Source: a virus
Virus record (IMG/VR): IMGVR_UViG_3300022890_000011
Coordinates: 62,001-126,000 of that record
Reading direction: 5' to 3' (one strand)
DNA: 64,000 nucleotides
In this document: one piece after another, positions 17,453 through 25,380 of the stretch
Numbering within the stretch: the first letter of the stretch is position 1
Layout: each line of letters starts with the position of its first letter
Translations under genes and position numbers: made by a program
The notes under the pieces: generated by a model
What the model was told of the DNA's origin: nothing
The model's database searches: none
The model's input: only the letters and a program-made list of their open reading frames with translations

Positions 17453-18742
17453 ATGTCAAATAAGAAAGCAAAAACAGGTTTAATACAAGACCAAAAAGCC
17501 TTACATCCAGGATGGAGAAGCGGTGGACAAGGTAAACAAAAACAAACTGCAAATTTTATTGGTGATCAATTATATAAACCAACATCAACGGTTGAAACAC
17601 CTAAAGGTCAAAATGCATATAATCAACCAAATATTATTAGCGATAATGTTATAGATACTGATATGGATGCTTATAATCAACCAAATATTGAAGATGATAA
17701 TTTAATGCTATCTGATGAAGAAGTATATATTCAACCAAATATAGAAAATGATAATGTTCCAAATGATTATTTTGATGCCTATTCACAACCAAATATTGAA
17801 AATGATAACGTGATATCATCTAATGAAGATGCTTATATTCAACCAGATATTGAAGATGATAATTTAATGACTACGAATGAAGAAGTATATATTCAACCAG
17901 ATATTGAAAATGATAATTTAATGCCATCTAATGAAGATGCTTATTTACAACCGGAATTAATTGAAACTACTTTACAAGGTGATGTAGAGGTTTATGAACA
18001 ACCAACTGTTGTTTTTGATAATGAGATGGTAACTGGTTTAGATGCTTATTTACAACCTGAGTTAATTAAAGATAAATTTGAAGGTGATACAAAATCTTAT
18101 GAACAACCAGATATTCAATTAGATAAATATGATGGTGATAAAGATGTTTATAAACAACCAAATCCTTTAAAAACCGAATTTGAAAAAAATCCAATTTCTT
18201 ATAAACAACCTGAAATTGAAATAAATAAATTTGAAGGTGAAAGAGATGCATATACTCAACCTAATATTCAACAAATGATTGATGAAGAAATGGCTAAATT
18301 AGGTAATATATATAATGAAGTTACACTCAAAGCTATTAGAAGAAAATTAGAACATGAAATGGTTTATAAATTTCAACAAAAAAAGAAAAAAGTTGAATTG
18401 GGTAATATTGGTGTAACTAAAGAGAAAGAAGAAAAATTAGAAGATAAATTATATGCTGAAGGATATGATGAAAATACTATAAAAGCAATTGATAGAAAAT
18501 TACAAGGTGAAATTTTATATGAACAAAAGAGTTTAGAAAGTGCTAGAAAAAATATAATGGTTAAAAAATCTCTTGGTGATGTTACACAAAAAATTAATGT
18601 AGGGTTTAATTTAGGTAACATATATGATGAAACTATTATAACAAATGCAACTAAAAATCTAGATAATCAAAGATCAACATCAAATGATATTGAAGAAAAA
18701 ATTAAAGAAATCGCAAGAAAAAGGCAAATAGGAGAATTATAA
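17453..18742 (+). CDS. Tandem-repeat protein (thirteen YxQP repeats)
   Basis: 429 residues. After a basic start (KAKTGLIQDQKALHPGWRSGG), about residues 57-275 consist of thirteen acidic repeats of roughly 18 residues centred on AYxQPNIExDN (YNQP, YIQP, YSQP, YLQP, YEQP, YKQP, YTQP). The C-terminal part has two or three copies of a helical unit (LGNIYNEVTLKAIRRKL; LYAEGYDENTIKAIDRKL). Probably a fibrous or scaffold-like structural protein; the regular repeats suggest a binding array. No family recognised. Confidence 0.75.
   Translation: MSNKKAKTGLIQDQKALHPGWRSGGQGKQKQTANFIGDQLYKPTSTVETPKGQNAYNQPNIISDNVIDTDMDAYNQPNIEDDNLMLSDEEVYIQPNIENDNVPNDYFDAYSQPNIENDNVISSNEDAYIQPDIEDDNLMTTNEEVYIQPDIENDNLMPSNEDAYLQPELIETTLQGDVEVYEQPTVVFDNEMVTGLDAYLQPELIKDKFEGDTKSYEQPDIQLDKYDGDKDVYKQPNPLKTEFEKNPISYKQPEIEINKFEGERDAYTQPNIQQMIDEEMAKLGNIYNEVTLKAIRRKLEHEMVYKFQQKKKKVELGNIGVTKEKEEKLEDKLYAEGYDENTIKAIDRKLQGEILYEQKSLESARKNIMVKKSLGDVTQKINVGFNLGNIYDETIITNATKNLDNQRSTSNDIEEKIKEIARKRQIGEL
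17620..18270 (+). repeat. Degenerate tandem repeats encoding YxQP units
   Basis: Thirteen in-frame units of about 54 bases with the core coding A/V-Y-x-Q-P. The first seven are more similar to one another (NIENDN type) than the last six, suggesting stepwise amplification. Confidence 0.75.
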
Positions 18743-18744
18743 AT

Positions 18745-18924
18745 ATGAACTTAAACGAAAATAATTTAAATATAAACATATCATTATTAGATTTTTGTAA
18801 ATTTATTAAAAAAGAACATATAGGTAAAGAAGATGATATAGTATATCATTATATAGAAAATTTTTTAAAAATTGAAGAATTTATAGATATTGATAATATT
18901 AAAGATTTATTAGAAAATCAATAA
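18745..18924 (+). CDS. Small acidic unknown protein
   Basis: 59 codons: MNLNENNLNINISLLDFCK... ending KDLLENQ. It follows the repeat protein by two bases and has normal local codon use. The LLDFCKFIKKEHIGKEDDI segment looks like a compact helical fold. No family recognised. Confidence 0.6.
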   Translation: MNLNENNLNINISLLDFCKFIKKEHIGKEDDIVYHYIENFLKIEEFIDIDNIKDLLENQ

Positions 18925-18952
18925 AAATAAACGTAAAAATAAAACAAAATTT

Positions 18953-19624
18953 ATGAAAAAAGGAATGATATCTAAATTGTTAAATAAATCAAAAAATAAA
19001 TGTAAAATTATGGCAAAATCTAAATGTAAAGTGTTATTGGATAATGGTCACGGTGGAATTATAAATGGCATTTATCAAACTGCTGGAAAAAGATCACCTG
19101 TTTGGCCTGATGGTAGACAATTATTTGAAGGTGAATTTAATAGAGCAATTGTTAGTAGAGTTGCAAAATTATTAGATGATAAAGGTATTGATAATATGAT
19201 ATTAGTACCTGAACTTAAAGATATATCTCTTGGAACTAGAGTTAGTAGAGCTAATAAAGAATATATACATGATAAAAGATGTATTTTTTTATCAGTTCAT
19301 GCAAATGCTGGAAAAGGTACTGGATTCGAAGTATTTACAAGTCCTGGAGAGACTAAATCAGATAAACATGCTACTATTTATTTTAATGAATATAAAAAAG
19401 AATTTCCTGAATTAAGAGCAAGACAAGATATAACTGATGGAGATCCAGACAAAGAGGCTAATTACTATGTATTAGTTCATACTTACATGCCCGCTTGTTT
19501 AATGGAATGTTCATTTATGGATACATTAGAACCAGATTGTGAGATGTTGTTTAGTGATGATGATAGAGATAGATTTGCTCAAGCTTTAGTTGATGGTATA
19601 TTAGAAATTGAAAAGACATATTAA
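18953..19624 (+). CDS. N-acetylmuramoyl-L-alanine amidase (Amidase_3)
   Basis: 223 residues. The zinc-amidase motifs are in order: DNGHGG (first His), EGEFNRAI (Glu ligand), SVHANA (second His) and the catalytic-type Glu in LMECSFM. This family cuts the bond between N-acetylmuramic acid and the stem peptide. A basic N-terminal extension (about 20 residues) precedes the domain; there is no signal peptide, as expected for a phage lysin released by a holin or carried in the virion. Neighbouring virion-like genes allow either role. Confidence 0.92.
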   Translation: MKKGMISKLLNKSKNKCKIMAKSKCKVLLDNGHGGIINGIYQTAGKRSPVWPDGRQLFEGEFNRAIVSRVAKLLDDKGIDNMILVPELKDISLGTRVSRANKEYIHDKRCIFLSVHANAGKGTGFEVFTSPGETKSDKHATIYFNEYKKEFPELRARQDITDGDPDKEANYYVLVHTYMPACLMECSFMDTLEPDCEMLFSDDDRDRFAQALVDGILEIEKTY

Positions 19625-19629
19625 TTTTA

Positions 19630-19872
19630 ATGAACAAAATGATGAAATTTAAGCACTTTGTTAATGAAAACCTAACCGAAAAAAGATTTATTGATAATTT
19701 CAAGGAAAAATTCTTGTTTTATTTCAATAATAATGAACTATATAATAATAAATTTAAAAAGCATATAGATAAGAGGATATATTCATTTTTTATTGATTTA
19801 AAGAAACATTATAAAAATATGAGAGAACCAGGATGGAAAGACAAATATAATCTCACAGAACATGATAACTAA
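19630..19872 (+). CDS. Small protein with head-targeting-like N-terminus, relative of the HELTH protein's C-terminus
   Basis: 80 residues: leader MNKMMKFKHFVNENLTE, then a segment (FKKHIDKRIYSFFIDLKKHY) that matches the C-terminal end of the following gene (FQKHIDKRLYLLYQNL). It is a partial duplication of that domain with its own leader. Overlaps the next gene by 11 bases. Confidence 0.7.
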   Translation: MNKMMKFKHFVNENLTEKRFIDNFKEKFLFYFNNNELYNNKFKKHIDKRIYSFFIDLKKHYKNMREPGWKDKYNLTEHDN

Positions 19873-20629
19873 ATTTAAATTATTCGAAAGAAGTGATATT
19901 GAACAAAGTGAAAAATTTGAAAAAATTTCTCGTTATATATTACGTGTTATTAAAAGACACTTCAATAAATGTATTAAGAATTTTTTAGATGATGATGACA
20001 AAGAACAATTAAATAATAATTTACAATCATTAAAATATAAAGATACCACTATACAACTTGTAAAAAATATGAATATTTCATATGCTAAAGACACTACTGG
20101 TAATAAATATTTAAATATAGGTTTAGAATCAATATTAGTATTAATAAAAGAAATAGAAACTGCTGCTAAACAAGGTAAATTAACAAAAGATTATATTAAA
20201 AATGTCAATATTTATAACTTATTAGATAAGTGGGAAAAATCTGCAATTATACATGAATTAACACACAAATCTGATGATGAAACATTTGATTTATTTGGTG
20301 ATCTCTTATTAAAGATTTATGGTAAAAAAGAACCAACAAAAGAAGAAATAGAAAAAGATTCTTTTGAAAAATATATGAAAATATATAATGATATTCCAAC
20401 TGAATATAATGCATATTTTATACAAATGACAAATGTAATTATAAATAAAATAAAAATAAATCCAAAAATATTAAATTCTTTTGGTGTATTTAAAAAATAC
20501 TTTTTAATATATTTTAAACATTATTCAAATGATTTATATGATAAAGGCAGGTTTCAAAAACATATTGATAAAAGATTATATTTATTGTACCAGAATCTTA
20601 CAGATAAAGAAAAAGTCAACATTAGTTGA
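19862..20629 (+). CDS. Putative zinc metallopeptidase (HELTH) with head-targeting-like N-terminus
   Basis: 255 residues. Leader MITKFKLFERSDIEQ, with L-F-E then R. The central motif IIHELTHKSDDE gives HExxH, the zinc-peptidase signature. Beyond this motif I cannot name a family; the third ligand is not obvious. The C-terminus (FQKHIDKRLYLLYQNL) is shared with the 80-residue gene before it. If packaged in the head it could act on host proteins or on virion maturation; inference only. A terminator follows at 20611. Confidence 0.7.
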   Translation: MITKFKLFERSDIEQSEKFEKISRYILRVIKRHFNKCIKNFLDDDDKEQLNNNLQSLKYKDTTIQLVKNMNISYAKDTTGNKYLNIGLESILVLIKEIETAAKQGKLTKDYIKNVNIYNLLDKWEKSAIIHELTHKSDDETFDLFGDLLLKIYGKKEPTKEEIEKDSFEKYMKIYNDIPTEYNAYFIQMTNVIINKIKINPKILNSFGVFKKYFLIYFKHYSNDLYDKGRFQKHIDKRLYLLYQNLTDKEKVNIS

Positions 20630-20634
20630 CTTTT
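20611..20634. terminator. Bidirectional terminator between convergent genes
   Basis: AAAAGTCAAC, a four-base loop and GTTGACTTTT form a perfect stem between the stops of the plus-strand gene (20629) and the minus-strand gene (20641). Confidence 0.8.
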
Positions 20635-20640
20635 CTTGTT

Positions 20641-20856
20641 TTAGAAATCATACCATTTACCATTTTTCTTTGTTTTGTGTAGTTCATTTATTTTAAAACT
20701 CCACGAATTAAAATCAAGTAATCTACAACCTGATTTTATGATAATTTTATGTACTTCTTTATAAATTTTCGCCTCCACTATCTGATAGGGGGCTTGGTAT
20801 CCATTACGATGGACCCATTCGACTCTCCAAAGTCGTAATCTACTTTTAGATTCCAT
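20641..20856 (-). CDS. Small basic unknown protein
   Basis: 71 residues rich in K, R and W (RLRLWRVEWVHRNGYQAPYQ). No family recognised. Last gene of the minus-strand group 20.6-22.2 kb. Confidence 0.6.
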   Translation of the reverse strand: MESKSRLRLWRVEWVHRNGYQAPYQIVEAKIYKEVHKIIIKSGCRLLDFNSWSFKINELHKTKKNGKWYDF

Positions 20857-20874
20857 GATTAAACAAGGAAATCA

Positions 20875-21084
20875 TTAAGTATCTGGGTCTTTATATATAC
20901 ACCAAACTTCTTCTACATCATCTAAAACAGTTAATATTTCTGTAGTTGTATTATACACAAATTTATGTTTTGTTTTTAATTGATCTATATTATTAGTGAA
21001 AACTTCTGTAACAAAATCAGAATTAATAGTAAATAAACTATTATTATTAATAAGTGACTTTCTTTTAAGATTCGTCAGTTTCAT
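20875..21084 (-). CDS. Small unknown protein
   Basis: 69 residues, MKLTNLKRKSLINNNSL..., no recognised motif; overlaps the upstream gene by 20 bases. Confidence 0.55.
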   Translation of the reverse strand: MKLTNLKRKSLINNNSLFTINSDFVTEVFTNNIDQLKTKHKFVYNTTTEILTVLDDVEEVWCIYKDPDT

Positions 21085-21403
21085 CTATTATATTTTGTTT
21101 TTTAATTACAATCTCATTTAATATTGATATCATTCGTAGAAAAAATTCTTGATTTTGTTTAAAATTATCTAAGAATTCATCACTACCATATTCTTCAACT
21201 AATTGTTTTTTAGTTTCTAATATAACTGGATCTTTAACTTCATCGTTAAAAAATAAGACATAAAGTTGCTGCAATGTCATATGATAAAAATGCTCTGGTG
21301 CAATCTTACCATTTTCTTCATACAAAAACCAATCATATGTGTATATTTCTTCACCCTTATCAGTTATTAACTTTTTCGGTATTATTTTAATATATGCTTC
21401 CAT
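21065..21403 (-). CDS. Unknown protein
   Basis: 112 residues, acidic, possibly alpha/beta (YTYDWFLYEENGKIAPEHFY). No family recognised. Start overlaps the upstream stop by one base. Confidence 0.6.
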   Translation of the reverse strand: MEAYIKIIPKKLITDKGEEIYTYDWFLYEENGKIAPEHFYHMTLQQLYVLFFNDEVKDPVILETKKQLVEEYGSDEFLDNFKQNQEFFLRMISILNEIVIKKQNIIDETDES

Positions 21404-21660
21404 TAGTATTTTAATTGTATTTCTTCTACATCAAATTCTTCTAAAAATTCATTGAACCAACTTTGCACTTCATTTATTATCTCTTGTTCTTTATCATCTT
21501 CATATGGTATTTTATAAGGTTCTTCATAATTCCATAGTGAACCCATTGATTTTTCTATATATTCAAATTCTAATAAACGATGATATACACCTTTTATTTT
21601 AAATGTTGTTTCAATAAATTCAGCAAATTCTGTTGCATCTATATAGTTATAAATCTTCAT
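21403..21660 (-). CDS. Small acidic protein ending IQLKY
   Basis: 85 residues, acidic. Its final residues (VEEIQLKY) match the end of the gene before it (QEDIQLKY), and the junction DNA ATACAATTAAAATACTAATG is identical in both places. Function unknown. Confidence 0.6.
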   Translation of the reverse strand: MKIYNYIDATEFAEFIETTFKIKGVYHRLLEFEYIEKSMGSLWNYEEPYKIPYEDDKEQEIINEVQSWFNEFLEEFDVEEIQLKY

Positions 21661-22166
21661 TAGTATTTTAATTGTATGTCTTCTTGAGGATTATTCCATA
21701 CTAAATCTATATGATCCATTGTATATAATTCTTCTAGATTTTCAGAATATCTATTTCCTGAAATTTTATACCATCTTCCATCTGGTGCTGCAAAATATAC
21801 ATAATTACCCCATGTAACATCCATATGAAATAAAATATCATATTCATCAAAATAATGTAATATTTCTTCCCAAGTTCTTCCTTTTCCTCCAAATTTAGGT
21901 TTTTCACATCTTTTTACAGGTATTCTTTCATTCATTAAAAATAACCATTTATATGCTTTTTCTCTTTGTTTTCTTGGTAAAATAGTAATTGTAGGTTCAA
22001 AATAATATTCACTTTCTTCTTCATGCTTTGATAAATACCCTTCATTTGATAAATCTACTAGTAGAGGATATTCTTCACTGTCTACTTTAAATTTTATTTG
22101 TTTTTTTCTTTTGTGATAATTGTTAACGAGTTTATATACATCTCGATGTTGATTTGTTATTTCCAT
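21660..22166 (-). CDS. Unknown protein ending IQLKY
   Basis: 168 residues. It contains WLFLMNERIPVKRCEKPKF and AAPDGRWYKISGNRYSENL, suggesting a folded alpha/beta domain; no family recognised. First gene of the minus-strand group. Confidence 0.6.
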   Translation of the reverse strand: MEITNQHRDVYKLVNNYHKRKKQIKFKVDSEEYPLLVDLSNEGYLSKHEEESEYYFEPTITILPRKQREKAYKWLFLMNERIPVKRCEKPKFGGKGRTWEEILHYFDEYDILFHMDVTWGNYVYFAAPDGRWYKISGNRYSENLEELYTMDHIDLVWNNPQEDIQLKY

Positions 22167-22247
22167 TAGAATTTTTTATCTTTAAAAATATATATGTGAA
22201 AATTTTTTTTTTGTTTTTTATTAGAGGAGAAAGAATTTGTTCTCAGA

Positions 22248-22820
22248 CTACAATAACCCCATAGAAATTGAGTCAATTATTTGTTTACAATCTGGATCTT
22301 TTAAAATATTTGGATTTATATCTAGATCATTATTCATTAATAGTTTAAAAAATTCTAAGTTATTATTTATTAAATATTTTTGTATTACTTCTGTTTTAAA
22401 AAAATTACTTGAATATAAATTTTGATACATTCTATATGAAATTAATTTATCTAAACTAACTCTTTTATCTAATAAATAAATAAATTTTAAAACGTCTGAA
22501 TTATCAAATGCATCTACAACACCTAATTCTAAATCACTTTTAAGATAATATTCTGATACTTTCCATTTCTTACCACAATCTTCGGAAAAACAATCTTCAA
22601 TAAATACATTATCTCCAATAAATCTACCTTTTTTAAAATCTATTTTATTATCATATTTTTTCATAGATTCTATGAATTGTTCACCATGTAACCATCTAAT
22701 TAAATAAGATAAATTTGGCATTGAATTTGTAATATCTCTATCAAGAGGATCTTCAAATACAACACTAAAATGATCATGTTTTGCCCATTTATCTTCATTA
22801 TATTTCTTTAAATGATTCAT
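22248..22820 (-). CDS. Unknown protein with head-targeting-like N-terminus and MGLL C-terminus
   Basis: 190 residues starting MNHLKKYNEDKWAKH and ending ISMGLL, thus bearing both recurrent motifs. The C-terminal half (FFKTEVIQKYLINNNLEFF, KLLMNNDLDINPNIL) has ankyrin-like spacing. No enzyme motif seen. Confidence 0.7.
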   Translation of the reverse strand: MNHLKKYNEDKWAKHDHFSVVFEDPLDRDITNSMPNLSYLIRWLHGEQFIESMKKYDNKIDFKKGRFIGDNVFIEDCFSEDCGKKWKVSEYYLKSDLELGVVDAFDNSDVLKFIYLLDKRVSLDKLISYRMYQNLYSSNFFKTEVIQKYLINNNLEFFKLLMNNDLDINPNILKDPDCKQIIDSISMGLL

Positions 22821-22892
22821 TATTTATTATATATATTTAAATTTCCTTTGAAAAAAGAATTAATTAGAAGTTAAAATAATATCATAATCTTG

Positions 22893-22912
22893 CACCAATT
22901 ACTTAATTGGTG
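22893..22912. other. Hairpin in a non-coding gap (22821-22981)
   Basis: CACCAATT, four bases, AATTGGTG: a perfect 8-bp stem, followed by a less AT-rich stretch with no ORF. It could be a small RNA or the end of a lost mobile element. Nothing else is recognisable in the gap. Confidence 0.4.
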
Positions 22913-22981
22913 GAATTTAGTTGCTGAAAATTCTACTAGTCGCTGAATTAGACGTTACTAACTATTAAATATTCATTTCAT

Positions 22982-23065
22982 TTAGTTTTTTATATCAACG
23001 AGAGCTTTATTATCAAAATCAATTTCGTCATAGATTTTTTCGTTATATTTTTTTAAGTATTTCAT
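22982..23065 (-). CDS. 27-residue ORF with head-targeting-like N-terminus
   Basis: MKYLKKYNEKIYDEIDFDNK... then a stop. Its ATG overlaps the upstream stop (ATGA). Either a genuine mini-protein or a truncated remnant that kept the leader. Confidence 0.4.
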   Translation of the reverse strand: MKYLKKYNEKIYDEIDFDNKALVDIKN

Positions 23066-23502
23066 AATAGTCCTAATTCACCTCCTTGTAGTATATATTC
23101 ATATTTATTTTCTTCTACCCAATTATAAAAATTATATTGAGTAGGATGATGTCCATTTGGATCTGAAAAATATATATCTTCTGTTTCAGCTGTTAATGTA
23201 TAATATAATGGTTCACTTTCTACACTTCCTTCATTTATTACAATAAACCAAATAAAATTTGGTTCTTTTTCAGCTTTAATTTTAATGTAATTTAAAAATT
23301 GTTGTTTTGTTCCTGATGTCATGTTTCTATTTCCAAAAACTATGATATCATCATTATAATGTTCACACATTAATTTAATTGCATTAACAATGTCTTTTCC
23401 TTTTATAAATTTATATCCCCATGATTTTTGATGATTTGTTGGTTTATCATTTTGTATAGGTTTCGATTTAAAAAAGCCTTCGTATGTTTTTAGATTATTC
23501 AT
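23062..23502 (-). CDS. Unknown protein with head-targeting-like N-terminus and ELGLL C-terminus
   Basis: 146 residues, MNNLKTYEGFF... ending GGELGLL. The middle (GKDIVNAIKLMCEHYNDDII) looks like a Rossmann-type helix-strand pair, but no family is recognised. Divergent from the 23537 gene across a 34-base spacer. Confidence 0.7.
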   Translation of the reverse strand: MNNLKTYEGFFKSKPIQNDKPTNHQKSWGYKFIKGKDIVNAIKLMCEHYNDDIIVFGNRNMTSGTKQQFLNYIKIKAEKEPNFIWFIVINEGSVESEPLYYTLTAETEDIYFSDPNGHHPTQYNFYNWVEENKYEYILQGGELGLL

Positions 23503-23536
23503 TTAAATTATATATTAATTTTAATATATAACAATA

Positions 23537-23962
23537 ATGAAATCATATGAAAAATATATAGAATTTAATAAAAAGATTGAATCTTTAAAAAGTGAAATGT
23601 GTATTGAACTTTATAATGAGTTATTAAAAATGAAAAAGTTTGGTGTTAAACCAGAGAGTAATAGTCAAGGTTTAGATCTTATAATACCTTTTAAAGTTAA
23701 AATTTATGATAATGATTATAATGGATTTGGTATTTATTATCACAGGGTACAAGGTAGAGAAAATATTAGTATATATGTTGGTATTGTAGATGATATTGAT
23801 AATTTTGGTTGGGAGGGGTTAATTATAACAGTTTCTGTTAAAGGTTATATTCAAGGAGATTTGATTGAAAATGAACAAAATAAACAATTTAAAATAATAT
23901 TTAAGTTTTTAATGGAAGATGCTCTGCCATATTTAGAGTCAAGAAATTTAGGATTAATGTAA
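23537..23962 (+). CDS. Unknown protein with LGLM C-terminus
   Basis: 141 residues: MKSYEKYIEFNKKIESL... ending RNLGLM. A beta-rich middle (FGIYYHRVQGRENISIYVGIV). The leader is a looser form of the recurrent motif. Followed immediately by the LRR gene. Confidence 0.65.
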   Translation: MKSYEKYIEFNKKIESLKSEMCIELYNELLKMKKFGVKPESNSQGLDLIIPFKVKIYDNDYNGFGIYYHRVQGRENISIYVGIVDDIDNFGWEGLIITVSVKGYIQGDLIENEQNKQFKIIFKFLMEDALPYLESRNLGLM

Positions 23963-24502
23963 ATGAAGTATTTAAAAACATATTCAGAAAATCAATTAAT
24001 TAAAGACCATTTAAGTGATAATGGTAAAACATTAGATTTATCTAATTTAGATTTAACTGAATTACCTGAATTACCTGAAGGATTAGAAAGATTATATTGT
24101 GGTAATAACCAATTACCTGAATTACCTGAATTACTTAAAGAATTAAAAGTATTATATTGTTATAATAACCAATTAACTAAATTACCTGAATTACCTGAAG
24201 GATTAGAAAGATTATATTGTTATTATAACCAATTAACTAAATTACCTGAATTACCTAAAGGATTAAAAAGATTATATTGTTATTATAACCAATTAACTAA
24301 ATTACCTGAATTACCTAAAGGGTTAGAAGTATTATCTTGTTATTATAACCAATTAACTAAATTACCTGAATTACCTAAAGGGTTAAAAATATTAGATTGT
24401 GATTATAACCAATTAACATATAAAGATTTAGATGGTTATTGGAAATGGTTTTGGAAAGAAAATCCAGACCTTCATAATGCAAATAAAATGGGATTATATT
24501 AA
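23963..24502 (+). CDS. Leucine-rich-repeat protein with head-targeting-like N-terminus
   Basis: 179 residues. Leader MKYLKTYSEN, then LRRs of the bacterial short type with 20-residue period (LPELPKGLKRLYCYYNQLTK), about six near-identical units, a capping segment (LDGYWKWFWKENPD) and the end NKMGLY. LRRs are protein-binding scaffolds. The near-identity of repeat DNA implies recent expansion or gene conversion. Confidence 0.85.
   Translation: MKYLKTYSENQLIKDHLSDNGKTLDLSNLDLTELPELPEGLERLYCGNNQLPELPELLKELKVLYCYNNQLTKLPELPEGLERLYCYYNQLTKLPELPKGLKRLYCYYNQLTKLPELPKGLEVLSCYYNQLTKLPELPKGLKILDCDYNQLTYKDLDGYWKWFWKENPDLHNANKMGLY
24049..24414 (+). repeat. 60-base tandem repeats within the LRR gene
   Basis: Six consecutive units of exactly 60 bases coding for LPELPxGLxxLYCxxNQLTK, differing at only a few bases each. 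An exact 20-codon period permits copy-number change without frameshift. Confidence 0.9.
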
Positions 24503-24901
24503 ATGAAGTATTTAAAAACATATGAAGAGTTGTTATATGTAAATTATAAGTATGTTATAGTTTGTAAAAATGAAAAAGAATTTGTTGATGTTCAAAAATA
24601 TATTAAAAAGAATGTACCACAGATAAAATTCAATTTTCAAAAATCTTATTATGATGTTAAAAATGATTTTATTAGTAGTTCAGATTTTAGTAGTAACAGA
24701 ACAATAGATGAAGTTTATCCTAATTTGAAAGATGAAAACTCACCTATTTTTCTTTATATTTTACCAGATTTAGAAATTATTACAGGTGATATTGATAAGT
24801 GGATTGAATATTATGATAAAAAAGGAATACCAGTTATAAAAGGCAATGATATTGAACAATTATCAGTATTTATAGAATCAAAAAAATTAGGACTAATGTA
24901 A
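24503..24901 (+). CDS. Unknown protein with head-targeting-like N-terminus and KLGLM C-terminus
   Basis: 132 residues: MKYLKTYEELLYV... ending SKKLGLM. The first 21 bases are identical to those of the LRR gene and of the stub that follows. No family recognised. Confidence 0.7.
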   Translation: MKYLKTYEELLYVNYKYVIVCKNEKEFVDVQKYIKKNVPQIKFNFQKSYYDVKNDFISSSDFSSNRTIDEVYPNLKDENSPIFLYILPDLEIITGDIDKWIEYYDKKGIPVIKGNDIEQLSVFIESKKLGLM

Positions 24902-24930
24902 TGAAGTATTTAAAAACATATGAAGATTAA
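24901..24930 (+). pseudogene. Orphan leader stub (MKYLKTYED then stop)
   Basis: ATG overlaps the preceding stop by one base; nine codons of the leader, then TAA. This looks like the surviving 5' end of a further member of the array, cut off where the opposite-strand gene (24927-25085) begins. Confidence 0.6.
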
Positions 24931-25085
24931 ATTAAACCTTTCTTTTTCAATTTTTTAATTTTACCTTTAATTTTACTATTTCCAATATTTAATAATTTTG
25001 AACAATAATCAACACCTTTTAAATAATTGTCTGTTAAAATTATTTCTTCTTCTTTTGTCCATTTATGGTTTTTATTTTCACTCAA
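24927..25085 (-). CDS. Small SANT/Myb-like helix-turn-helix protein
   Basis: 52 codons from a TTG start: ...HKWTKEEEIILTDNYLKG... then YCSKLLNIGNSKIKGKIKKL. The Trp-x2-Glu-Glu start and Cys-Ser-Lys helix resemble the DNA-binding modules found in phage homing endonucleases and small regulators. The in-frame region extends upstream to a stop without an ATG, so it may be a fragment. Confidence 0.5.
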   Translation of the reverse strand: MSENKNHKWTKEEEIILTDNYLKGVDYCSKLLNIGNSKIKGKIKKLKKKGLI

Positions 25086-25118
25086 AACGTGTATTTTTTT
25101 GTAAATTGATCTTTCATA

Positions 25119-25292
25119 TTATAATTTTATTTTAGAAATATCTAATTCACATTTTTTAAAATATTCAAATAAAGCAAATTCAATATATCTTGATCTATTT
25201 GTGGTATTTTCTTCTAATTTAGAATGAATTTCTGGAGAAATTGAAATAGAAATTCTTATTCTTTTATTTTTATTGTTTTTTAACCTTTTCAT
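25119..25292 (-). CDS. Ribbon-helix-helix DNA-binding protein
   Basis: 57 residues from MKRLKNNKNK. Basic N-terminal arm, a beta strand (RIRISISISPEIHSKLEE), then NRSRYIEFALFEYFKK as the second helix. Typical Arc/MetJ-class repressor size. The upstream ATG at 25346 would add a hydrophobic, less likely extension that reads through the probable operator at 25318-25330. Confidence 0.75.
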   Translation of the reverse strand: MKRLKNNKNKRIRISISISPEIHSKLEENTTNRSRYIEFALFEYFKKCELDISKIKL

Positions 25293-25317
25293 ATTGTATA
25301 TATATAAAAATATAAAA

Positions 25318-25330
25318 GTCATAAAATGAC
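25318..25330. promoter_or_regulatory. Candidate operator between divergent regulators
   Basis: GTCAT AAA ATGAC is a perfect palindrome in the 88-base spacer between two divergent ribbon-helix-helix genes (25292 minus, 25381 plus). Proteins of this class usually repress their own genes from such sites. Confidence 0.5.
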
Positions 25331-25380
25331 ATTTTTTCATCAACATTTTAATTAATTTAAAATAAATAAAATTATAATTA

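Noticed and set aside
17620-18270. Iteron or origin repeats
   Set aside because: The repeats are in frame, degenerate at DNA level and conserved as YxQP at protein level.
22893-22960. tRNA gene
   Set aside because: A hairpin is present but no acceptor, D or T arm can be built.
24049-24414. CRISPR-like array
   Set aside because: The 60-base periodic DNA has no spacers and is an in-frame LRR coding repeat.
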